A stretch of DNA of 13,724 bases, taken from assembly GCA_900550315.1 (NCBI GenBank), contig URRK01000022.1, positions 1 to 13,724 on the forward strand. The letters run 5' to 3'. The translations under genes and the position numbers were made by a program. Below, one piece after another: positions 1-5,663 of the stretch. The notes under the pieces were generated by a model that was not told where the DNA came from, did not search any database, and saw only the letters and a program-made list of their open reading frames with translations. The DNA comes from an uncultured Oscillospiraceae bacterium (GTDB taxonomy: Bacteria; Bacillota; Clostridia; Oscillospirales; Acutalibacteraceae). The first letter of the stretch is position 1. Every line of letters starts with the position of its first letter.

Positions 1-194
1 ACGCCGTTAGCATTGCCAAGGCCGCCGGGCTTAAAACCGTTGGGCTTACCGGGGCTAAGGGCGGCCGCCTGCTGCAAAACGCCGACCTTTGCATTCGTGT
101 TCCCGAAACCGAGACCTTTAAAGTGCAGGAGCTGCACCTGCCGGTGTACCACTGCATTTGTGCTGCCGCCGAGGCTGCGTTTTTTGAAAAATAA
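1..194 (+). CDS. gmhA: Phosphoheptose isomerase (SIS domain), 3' end only
   Basis: This is the C-terminal 63 residues of a gene that starts left of the window; the frame uses codons from base 3 and stops with TAA at 192-194. The family converts sedoheptulose 7-phosphate to D-glycero-D-manno-heptose 7-phosphate, the first step of nucleotide-activated heptose synthesis, in the cytoplasm. The segment GLKTVGLTGAKGGRLLQNAD is the typical late SIS-domain strand and turn. It is followed by the VPETETFKVQELHLPVYH region, where the QE-x-H pattern matches the C-terminal substrate and metal-site helix of GmhA. The gene is followed by a strong terminator, so it is the last gene of its operon. The other operon members cannot be seen. 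Another SIS-domain sugar isomerase is possible, but the QELH helix favours GmhA. Confidence 0.85.
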   Translation, partial: AVSIAKAAGLKTVGLTGAKGGRLLQNADLCIRVPETETFKVQELHLPVYHCICAAAEAAFFEK

Positions 195-214
195 AACTGT
201 GTAAAAATTTTACC

Positions 215-249
215 GGCGCCGCTTTTGCACAAAGCGGCGCCAATTTTTT
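215..249 (+). terminator. Rho-independent terminator after gmhA
   Basis: A perfect 11-bp stem pairs GGCGCCGCTTT (215-225) with AAAGCGGCGCC (231-241) around the loop TGCAC. It is followed by AA and six T (244-249). It lies 20 nt after the gmhA stop and is oriented to end that transcript. The 13 bases at 242-254 are identical to those behind two other hairpins in this window. Confidence 0.9.
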
Positions 250-289
250 AAACCAATTGTTTTTTAGGGTGAATTTTGACGGGGGATTT

Positions 290-320
290 TTTACCGGAAA
301 CTTTCAGCCGGTAAATTTTT
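290..320 (+). terminator. Second terminator-like hairpin behind gmhA
   Basis: TTTACCGG (290-297) pairs with CCGGTAAA (308-315) around a 10-nt loop, followed by five T (316-320). It may act as a back-up terminator for gmhA. The right arm contains CAGCCGGTAA, one of four copies of a short motif found only between genes here. Confidence 0.5.
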
Positions 321-526
321 AACGGCGCCTTTTGGCAATAACTTTGAACGGAAAGGTTTTCCAGAGGTTTTTTGCCGGCGGCTTTTGACCCTTTAAAGCA
401 AGCCTTACACCGGGCGGCGCTCAGGTTAAAATTTTTAGGCTTTTTTAGCCTGCAATTTAAAATTGTTAAGCAAAATTTGCAACCGGCTTACGGTTTGCAG
501 GTATTCAAAAAATATTCATTTTTTGC
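321..526. other. Intergenic stretch with small palindromes, no gene seen
   Basis: I see no credible reading frame here. The stretch holds several short palindromes: GGAAA-ggt-TTTCC near 350, AGGCT-ttttt-AGCCT near 440, CAATTTAAAATTG near 461-473, GCAAAATTTGC near 471-482, and an imperfect GCAACCGG/CGGTTTGC pair near 479-499. They could be protein-binding or weak hairpin sites, but none can be assigned. The amt promoter starts at its right end. Confidence 0.4.
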
Positions 527-555
527 TTGACAGCCGCCGCGTTTTGTGGTATAAA
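527..555 (+). promoter_or_regulatory. Strong sigma-A promoter for the amt leader
   Basis: The -35 box TTGACA (527-532) is perfect. A 17-bp spacer separates it from the -10 box TATAAA (550-555), which carries an extended -10 TGG just before it. Transcription would start near 562, leaving a 5' leader of about 305 nt before the amt start codon. Confidence 0.85.
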
Positions 556-570
556 TTTAAACATCAAAGG

Positions 571-618
571 CAACGGTGTCTTGGTTTTTAGCCAAGGTAC
601 CGTTGTTTATTTTTTATT
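571..618 (+). promoter_or_regulatory. Leader hairpin with T-tract: possible attenuator
   Basis: CAACGGTGTCTTGG (571-584) pairs along its full length with CCAAGGTACCGTTG (592-605), counting two G-U pairs. A T-rich tract (606-618) follows. The structure begins only about 10 nt after the predicted transcription start. It has the form of an intrinsic terminator inside the leader, so amt expression may depend on read-through or antitermination. A constitutive short RNA or a plain stabilising hairpin is also possible. The antiterminating factor is not evident. Confidence 0.6.
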
Positions 619-630
619 ACATTATTTAAT

Positions 631-690
631 ATAAAGGCAGGGCAATGGCGTTCTGAGTTTTTACTTAAGGCGGTATTGCCCTGCTTTTAT
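631..690 (+). promoter_or_regulatory. Second long leader hairpin
   Basis: ATAAAGGCAGGGCAAT (631-646) pairs with ATTGCCCTGCTTTTAT (675-690) as a 16-bp stem with one G-U pair, closing a 28-nt loop. No long T-run follows it; a Shine-Dalgarno-like AAAGGAG sits directly downstream at 695-701. The stem could set access to that site or act with the upstream hairpin. It matches no riboswitch class that I recognise. Confidence 0.55.
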
Positions 691-712
691 ATTTAAAGGA
701 GCGTGAACGGGC

Positions 713-839
713 ATGAAACAGCGAACAAAAAAAGGATGCGGCGTTACAGGCACGGTTTTGTGGCAGCGCCGCTGCCGCTACCATTGCCGACAGCGTTAAA
801 CTGTTGAACCGCAATACATACATTTTACAGCAGTTATAA
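713..839 (+). pseudogene. Possible small gene in the amt leader, frameshifted at an A7 run
   Basis: An ATG at 713 follows AAAGGAG (695-701) with an 11-nt gap. Read directly, it gives 28 residues ending at 799, the later part being arginine-rich and unlike a real protein. If the run of seven A (727-733) is read with one A fewer, the frame passes into one that stays open to TAA at 837-839. The product would then be about 41 residues. It would begin MKQRTKKDAALQ and include the plausible stretch GSAAAATIADSVKLL, ending just before the amt ribosome site. I do not recognise a family. It could be a broken gene, a slippage-dependent leader peptide, a sequencing error in the homopolymer, or chance. 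The tail frame has no start codon of its own, so a frameshift is required. Confidence 0.35.
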
Positions 840-867
840 ACGAAAGCTTTAAAGGAGGTAATTAATC

Positions 868-2601
868 ATGACTGTTGAATTTTGGTTTTTAATTGGCGCA
901 GCCCTGGTGTTTTGGATGCAAGCGGGCTTTGCCATGGTTGAAACCGGCTTTACCCGCGCAAAAAACGCCGGTAACATTATTATGAAAAACTTAATGGATT
1001 TTTGTATTGGCACGGTAGTGTTCTCCCTTTTAGGGTACACTTTAATGATGGGCGAGGACACCTTATTTGGTTTAATTGGCCTGCCAAACATGGATTTATT
1101 TGCAAACTTTAAGGCCTTTATTGCCAGCCCGGCCGACGGCAGCTTTACCGGTGCTTCTACCTTTGTTTTTAACCTGGTATTTTGCGCTACGGCCGCTACC
1201 ATTGTTTCGGGTGCCATGGCAGAGCGCACCAAGTTTTCTGCCTACTGCATTTATTCGGGCGTTATTTCGCTGGTAGTTTACCCCATAGAGGCCCACTGGA
1301 TCTGGGGCGGCGGCTGGCTTTCGCAATTAGGCTTTCACGATTACGCCGGCTCCTGCGCCATTCACATGGTTGGCGGTATTGCCGCTTTGGTAGGCGCCAT
1401 TTTCTTAGGCCCGCGTATTGGTAAATATGTAAAAGATAAAAAAGGCAAGGTTACCAAGGTAAACGCCATTCCCGGCCACTCTATTACCTTAGGCGCGTTG
1501 GGTGTGTTTATTTTGTGGTTAGGCTGGTACGGTTTTAACGGCGCGGCCGCCAAAACCCCTTCGGAGTTAGCCTCGGTATTTTTAACCACCACCATTGCCC
1601 CCTCGGTTGCAACGGTTACCACCATGCTTTACACCTGGTTTAAAAACGGCAAGCCGGATGTTTCCATGTGCTTAAACGCCTCTCTTGCCGGGTTGGTTGG
1701 CATCACGGCCGGCTGCGACGCCATGGACGCGATTGGCTCCACGGTTGTTGGTATTGTCTCGGGCATTTTGGTTGTAGTTGTAGTAGAAGTGTTAGACCTT
1801 AAATTGCACATTGACGACCCGGTTGGCGCCGTTGGCGTTCACCTGGCAAACGGTGTTTGGGGCACCGTTGCCGTTGGCCTGTTAGCCAACCCCGACGCCC
1901 CTGCAGGCCTTTCCGGCCTGTTCTACACCGGCGATTTTAAACAATTTGGCCTGCAGCTGCTGGGCTTTGCCAGCGTAGCCGCTTACGCCACGGTAATGAT
2001 GATTATTACCTTTGCGCTAATTAAAAAGTTCCACGGCCTGCGCTGCACCGCCGAGGAGGAAATTACCGGTTTGGATATTACCGAGCACGGCCTGCCCAGC
2101 GCCTACCCCGACTTTATGCCGGCGGTGAACAAGTATGGCGCTTACGCCGGCGACGACGGCATTGTTGCCACCACAGAGGGCGCCGATGTGCCGGTTGCCG
2201 AGGCTGTACCGGTTAAAAAGGTTCCCACCTTTGAAAGGGGAGAGACCAAACTGACCAAAATTGAAATTATTTGCAAAGAGGCACGGTTTGACGCTTTAAA
2301 AGAGGCCATGAGCCAGCTGGGCATTACCGGCATGACCGTTTCGCACGTTTTGGGCTGCGGCGTTCAAGGCGGGCGGCCAGAGTATTACCGCGGCGTTCAG
2401 GTAGAAACCAACCTGCTGCCTAAGGTACAGGTAGATATTGTGGTAAGCAAGGTTCCGGTTCAAAGCGTTATTGATGTTGCCAAAAAGGTGCTGTACACCG
2501 GCCACATTGGCGACGGCAAGATTTTTGTTTACGATGTAGAGGACGCAGTTAAAATTCGCACCGGCGAAACCGGGTACGACGCATTGCAGGACGCAGAATA
2601 A
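868..2601 (+). CDS. amt: Ammonium transporter with fused C-terminal P-II domain
   Basis: This 577-residue membrane protein joins an Amt channel (about residues 1-410) to a complete P-II signalling domain (about 462-577) through a linker rich in V, A, P and E. The Amt part carries the twin pore histidines H166 (CAIHMVGG) and H325 (VGVHLANG) and the cytosolic tail EEEITGLDITEHGLPSAY typical of AmtB. The P-II part has ITGMTV, the T-loop region PEYYRG, the B-loop TGHIGDGKIFV and the C-loop KIRTGE, so nucleotide and 2-oxoglutarate sensing is plausible. The position of the uridylylated Tyr51 of E. coli GlnB is valine here (V512). The start has an excellent AAAGGAGG (851-858), 9 nt upstream. Normally P-II is a separate GlnK protein that plugs Amt; here the regulator is tethered to the channel. 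A terminator follows at 2653. Confidence 0.96.
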   Translation: MTVEFWFLIGAALVFWMQAGFAMVETGFTRAKNAGNIIMKNLMDFCIGTVVFSLLGYTLMMGEDTLFGLIGLPNMDLFANFKAFIASPADGSFTGASTFVFNLVFCATAATIVSGAMAERTKFSAYCIYSGVISLVVYPIEAHWIWGGGWLSQLGFHDYAGSCAIHMVGGIAALVGAIFLGPRIGKYVKDKKGKVTKVNAIPGHSITLGALGVFILWLGWYGFNGAAAKTPSELASVFLTTTIAPSVATVTTMLYTWFKNGKPDVSMCLNASLAGLVGITAGCDAMDAIGSTVVGIVSGILVVVVVEVLDLKLHIDDPVGAVGVHLANGVWGTVAVGLLANPDAPAGLSGLFYTGDFKQFGLQLLGFASVAAYATVMMIITFALIKKFHGLRCTAEEEITGLDITEHGLPSAYPDFMPAVNKYGAYAGDDGIVATTEGADVPVAEAVPVKKVPTFERGETKLTKIEIICKEARFDALKEAMSQLGITGMTVSHVLGCGVQGGRPEYYRGVQVETNLLPKVQVDIVVSKVPVQSVIDVAKKVLYTGHIGDGKIFVYDVEDAVKIRTGETGYDALQDAE

Positions 2602-2652
2602 GAGGTTCCTTTCAAACAAAATCAATCCCCAAGCACTTTTACCGTAAATTTT

Positions 2653-2688
2653 GACCCGACAGCTTACCGGCTGCCGGGTCAATTTTTT
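2653..2688 (+). terminator. Rho-independent terminator after amt
   Basis: GACCCGACAGC (2653-2663) pairs with GCTGCCGGGTC (2670-2680) with one A-C mismatch and a 6-nt loop, followed by AA and six T. It ends the amt transcript. The tail at 2681-2693 is identical to the tails at 242 and 5468. Confidence 0.9.
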
Positions 2689-2693
2689 AAACC

Positions 2694-2924
2694 GCTTATT
2701 TACTTTAAGCTGCCATTTAGTTTGTAAAACAAAGCGTACGAATAATGTGTTAAATAAGCCCCGCCCGGCAAGGCTAAAAGGGTGCCCTTAAAACCGGCCG
2801 GCAGCCTTACCGGCTGTTTTGCCGGCCGGGGGCACGGGTAATTGCCCAGCAGAGCTTGACAGGCCGGCTTTTTGGCGTGCCGGGCTTTGGTAAACGCCAA
2901 AGCTTGTTTTGGGGTTAAATTTTA
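2694..2924. other. Intergenic stretch between convergent genes, with a large hairpin
   Basis: This lies between the amt terminator and the hairpin at the end of capG. The clearest element is an inverted repeat: CCGGCCGGCA (2793-2802) pairs with TGCCGGCCGG (2819-2828), with an inner CAGCC/GGCTG pair, giving about 15 bp with a small bulge. It contains CTTACCGGCTG (2805-2815), the same 11-mer as in the amt terminator. No T-run follows, so it is not a canonical terminator. I see no convincing gene. Confidence 0.5.
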
Positions 2925-2952
2925 CCCGCACGGCTTTTTGCGGCCGCGCGGG
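2925..2952 (-). terminator. Weak terminator-like hairpin after capG
   Basis: Read on the minus strand, CCCGCGCGGC pairs with GCCGTGCGGG (one G-U pair) around an 8-nt loop, 10 nt after the capG stop. The following TAAAATTTAA can partly pair with the TTTTT before the stem. The T-run is poor, so termination may be weak or occur elsewhere. Confidence 0.5.
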
Positions 2953-2961
2953 CAAAAATTG

Positions 2962-4149
2962 TTACATGGGCTTGCGCCAAACCATTTTGTTTACCACCCC
3001 GGTGTAAGACTGAATAATTTTAACCACCTTGGTAGAAACATTTTCTTCTACATAATCCGGCACGGGAATACCAAAGGCGCCGTCGCGGTTTAGCTCCACG
3101 GCGGTTTCTACCGCCTGCAGCAGGCTTTTTTCATCAATGCCCGCCAACACAAAGCAGGCTTTATCTAACGCTTCGGGCCGCTCGGTAGAGGTGCGAATAC
3201 AAACCGCGGGGAACGGACTGCCAATTGAGGTAAAAAAGCTGCTTTCCTCGGGCAGGGTGCCGCTGTCTGAAATAACGGCAAAGGCGTTCATTTGCAGGTG
3301 GTTGTAATCGTGAAAGCCCAGCGGCTCGCGCTGAATCACACGGGGGTTTAGCTGAAAGCCGGATTGCTGCAGCCTTTTTTTGCTGCGCGGGTGGCAGGAG
3401 TACAAAATAGGCATATTGTACTTTTCGGCCAGCTTGTTAATGGCGTTAAAAAGGGAGAGGAAGTTTTGCTCGGTATCTATATTCTCCTCCCGGTGGGCGG
3501 AAAGCAGCAAATACTTTTGCGGCTGCAAACCCAGCTTTTGCAAAATAGTGCTTTGGCGAATTTTTTCTAAATTGCGGTGCAGCACCTCTGCCATGGGGGA
3601 GCCGGTTACATAGGTGCGCTCCTTTGGCAGGCCGCACTCGGCCAAATAGCGGCGCGCGTGTTCTGAGTAGGCCATATTTACATCCGAAATAATATCTACA
3701 ATCCGGCGGTTGGTCTCCTCCGGCAGGCATTCATCCTTACAGCGGTTGCCGGCCTCCATGTGAAAAATAGGAATATGCAGCCGCTTGGCCGGAATGGCCG
3801 AAAGGCAGGAGTTGGTATCCCCTAAAATCAGCAGCGCGTCCGGCTTAATTTGGCTCATAAGCTTGTAAGAGCAGTTAATAATGTTGCCAACGGTGGCGCC
3901 CAGGTCGTCGCCTACGGCGTCCATGTAAACCTCCGGCGCCTGCAGCGACAAATCGTGAAAGAAAATGCCGTTTAAATTGTAATCGTAATTCTGGCCGGTG
4001 TGGGCCAAAATGCAGTCAAAATAACGGCGGCACTTTTCAATTACCGCGGCTAAACGAATAATCTCCGGCCGGGTGCCAACAATAATCAACAGCTTTAAAC
4101 GGCCGTTGTTTTTAAAGCTTAGGTTTGAATAATCTAATTTAATATCCAT
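2962..4149 (-). CDS. capG: Non-hydrolysing UDP-GlcNAc 2-epimerase, CapG type
   Basis: This 395-residue cytoplasmic enzyme of the WecB/CapG fold inverts C2 of a UDP-2-acetamido sugar. Visible family motifs are GTRPE (25-29), GDTNS with D111, HMEAG with E132, PEETNR near 143-148 and SAHREEN with H219. These correspond to the catalytic and UDP-binding positions of E. coli WecB. It lies 12 nt downstream of capE with a GGGGG ribosome site, so the pair is co-transcribed. In the Staphylococcus Cap5/8 and E. coli Fnl pathways this partner makes UDP-N-acetyl-L-fucosamine from the CapF product. The association with capE favours CapG over a plain UDP-ManNAc-forming WecB. About 16 residues precede the usual family start. 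The gene ends close to a weak terminator, with no further gene in its direction. Confidence 0.9.
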   Translation of the reverse strand: MDIKLDYSNLSFKNNGRLKLLIIVGTRPEIIRLAAVIEKCRRYFDCILAHTGQNYDYNLNGIFFHDLSLQAPEVYMDAVGDDLGATVGNIINCSYKLMSQIKPDALLILGDTNSCLSAIPAKRLHIPIFHMEAGNRCKDECLPEETNRRIVDIISDVNMAYSEHARRYLAECGLPKERTYVTGSPMAEVLHRNLEKIRQSTILQKLGLQPQKYLLLSAHREENIDTEQNFLSLFNAINKLAEKYNMPILYSCHPRSKKRLQQSGFQLNPRVIQREPLGFHDYNHLQMNAFAVISDSGTLPEESSFFTSIGSPFPAVCIRTSTERPEALDKACFVLAGIDEKSLLQAVETAVELNRDGAFGIPVPDYVEENVSTKVVKIIQSYTGVVNKMVWRKPM

Positions 4150-4161
4150 TTTTACCCCCGC

Positions 4162-5202
4162 TTACTGCTGCATATTTTTCAGCTCTTGCTGAATGTATTG
4201 TAAGGAGGCAATTTTCTCCTTCGTTTGCTGCAAATTTAAAATGTGGGTGTTGTTAGAGTTAAACTCGGTAAGGGTGTTGCGCTTTTCATCGCCCTCTTTA
4301 AAATATTTATCGTAATTCAGGCCGCGATTATCGGCCGGAACCCGGTAAAAGTTGCCCATATCAACCGCCTTGGCGCACTCCTCGTTGGTAAGCAGAGTTT
4401 CGTACATTTTTTCACCGTGGCGAATACCAATTACTTTAATATCCTCTTTTTTGCCGCCAAACAGCTCACAAACAGCCTCGGCCTGGGTTTGAATGGTGCA
4501 GGCCAGCGCTTTTTGAATAAGCAGATCGCCGTTTTCACCGTGCTCAAAGGCAAACAGAACTAAATCTAGCGCCTCCTCCAGCGACATAATAAACCGTGTC
4601 ATTTTAGGCTCGGTAAGGGTAATGGGGTTGCCTTTTTTAATTTGGTCAATCCAAAGCGGAATAACCGACCCGCGCGAGCACATTACATTGCCGTAACGGG
4701 TGCAGCAAATTTTGGTGTTGCCCGAATTGCGCGATTTTGCCACCGCAACCTTTTCTTCAATGGCTTTGGTAATGCCCATGGCGTTAATGGGGTAGGCTGC
4801 CTTATCGGTAGAAAGGCAAATAACGCATTTTACGCCGGCCTCAATAGCGGCGGTTAAAACATTATCGGTACCAATTACATTGGTGCGCACCGCCTCCATT
4901 GGAAAAAACTCGCAGGAGGGCACCTGTTTTAACGCGGCGGCGTGAAAAATGTAATCTACCCCGTGCATGGCGCCGCGGCAAGACTCCAGCGAGCGAACGT
5001 CGCCAATATAAAACTTAATTTTTTCGGCCACCTCGGGCATTTTGGTTTGGAACTCGTGACGCATATCGTCCTGCTTTTTTTCATCGCGCGAAAAAATGCG
5101 GATCTCGCCAATATTGGTTTTTAAAAAACGGTTCAGCACCGCTTTGCCGAAAGAGCCGGTTCCCCCCGTAATTAAAAGTGTTTTGCCGGTAAACAGTGAC
5201 AT
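4162..5202 (-). CDS. capE: UDP-GlcNAc 4,6-dehydratase (C5-inverting), CapE/FnlA type
   Basis: This 346-residue cytoplasmic short-chain dehydrogenase removes water from UDP-GlcNAc to give a UDP-4-keto-6-deoxy-hexosamine, the first step towards UDP-N-acetyl-L-fucosamine. The NAD(P) loop is GGTGSFG (13-19). The region HAAALKQVPSCEFFP and the catalytic STDKAAYPINAMG (D133, K134, Y137) are diagnostic. The usual YxxxK is replaced by MxxxK (M142-K146), as in CapE and FlaA1. The C-terminal part, with GIRHGEKMYETL and YRVPADNRGLNY, matches the CapE extension. Length equals the family norm (about 342). The start is ATG at 5202 with AAAGGGG about 7 nt upstream and a clear promoter at 5257-5285. capG follows after 12 nt. 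CapF, the next enzyme, is not in this unit. Confidence 0.94.
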   Translation of the reverse strand: MSLFTGKTLLITGGTGSFGKAVLNRFLKTNIGEIRIFSRDEKKQDDMRHEFQTKMPEVAEKIKFYIGDVRSLESCRGAMHGVDYIFHAAALKQVPSCEFFPMEAVRTNVIGTDNVLTAAIEAGVKCVICLSTDKAAYPINAMGITKAIEEKVAVAKSRNSGNTKICCTRYGNVMCSRGSVIPLWIDQIKKGNPITLTEPKMTRFIMSLEEALDLVLFAFEHGENGDLLIQKALACTIQTQAEAVCELFGGKKEDIKVIGIRHGEKMYETLLTNEECAKAVDMGNFYRVPADNRGLNYDKYFKEGDEKRNTLTEFNSNNTHILNLQQTKEKIASLQYIQQELKNMQQ

Positions 5203-5232
5203 ATTAATACCCCTTTATTTTAAAAAATGGGA

Positions 5233-5245
5233 GTGCACGATGCAC
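5233..5245 (-). promoter_or_regulatory. Small inverted repeat near the capE transcription start
   Basis: GTGCA-cga-TGCAC is a 5-bp perfect inverted repeat just downstream of the predicted transcription start (about 5250). By position it could be a repressor operator or a 5' UTR hairpin. No regulator gene is nearby. Confidence 0.35.
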
Positions 5246-5256
5246 CAATTTTAATT

Positions 5257-5285
5257 ATTTTACCACTTTTTTTAGTGCCTGTCAA
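5257..5285 (-). promoter_or_regulatory. Sigma-A promoter for capE-capG
   Basis: On the minus strand TTGACA (plus 5280-5285) is separated by exactly 17 bp from TAAAAT (plus 5257-5262). Predicted transcription starts near 5250, about 48 nt before the capE start codon. Confidence 0.85.
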
Positions 5286-5432
5286 CTTGTGTTTTTAAAG
5301 GCCCGGGCGGCCAAGGGCAAACCGCCGCCAAAACAGTTTAGCCCGAGCCGGCACAGCCGGTAAGCCAACAAAACCGAGCCTTGTGCGGCTTTGCTGCACA
5401 AAATTGGCCCCTGCCGGTTTAAGTTTTAACAA

Positions 5433-5475
5433 AAGCGCGGGTAATTTTTAAAAATTACCCGCGCTTAAATTTTTT
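5433..5475. terminator. 34-bp perfect palindrome, probable bidirectional terminator
   Basis: Bases 5433-5466 are a perfect palindrome: AAGCGCGGGTAATTTTT followed by its exact complement. On the plus strand it is followed by TTAAA-rich sequence with six T; on the minus strand by TTTTGTTAAAAC. It is the best candidate terminator for the V-ATPase operon, about 200 nt beyond the ntpD stop. The plus-strand tail at 5468-5480 is the same 13-mer found behind the gmhA and amt terminators. Confidence 0.75.
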
Positions 5476-5512
5476 AAACCCCGGCGCCCCGTTGGGTGCG
5501 GCGGGGTTTGTT
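5476..5512. repeat. GC-rich imperfect hairpin
   Basis: AAACCCCG (5476-5483) pairs with CGGGGTTT near 5502-5509, with partial pairing inside. It adjoins the 34-bp palindrome and may add to termination or protect the 3' end of the ATPase mRNA. Confidence 0.45.
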
Positions 5513-5522
5513 GGTACAACCG

Positions 5523-5646
5523 GGTTAAGCCTGCGTACTAAGGTAAATTTGCACACCGAGTTTTAGCTGTTAGCCGGGTTAGCTTGCACACAAAGGCGAT
5601 CTTGTATGCCGGGTTGAACCTGCGTGCCGAAATAACCTGTGCGCTG
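5523..5646. repeat. Degenerate short repeat cluster downstream of ntpD
   Basis: Four related 15-mers of the form GGTTrAnCyTGCryrC start at 5523, 5542, 5577 and 5612. The last three are spaced exactly 35 bp apart, and CCGGGTT precedes three of the four copies. The array lies in the 3' untranslated part of the ATPase operon. It is too short and too degenerate for a CRISPR array, and its function is unknown. Confidence 0.45.
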
Positions 5647-5663
5647 CCGGCCGCAGCGGCGCG

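Noticed and set aside
562..700. ANTAR-type tandem hairpins controlling amt
   Set aside because: The idea suits a nitrogen gene, but the loops are 7 and 28 nt and do not show the six-base loop with A1 and G4 expected of ANTAR targets.
849..1232. Long minus-strand open frame opposite amt
   Set aside because: It lies wholly over the Amt coding frame, has no family signature and is explained by codon bias on the opposite strand.
2700..2900. Minus-strand 66-codon open frame downstream of capG
   Set aside because: It begins with TTG without a ribosome site, runs through a GC-rich hairpin and has no recognisable domain; its low-complexity arginine/proline content fits noncoding DNA.
4243..4563. 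Plus-strand 106-codon open frame inside capE
   Set aside because: It is a shadow of the conserved CapE frame, with no ribosome site.
5612..5626. tRNA T-arm resemblance (GGTTCAACCC on the minus strand)
   Set aside because: No acceptor stem, anticodon arm or CCA context can be drawn around it.
5523..5646. CRISPR array
   Set aside because: The repeats are only about 15 bp, degenerate and four in number, without uniform spacers or cas genes nearby.
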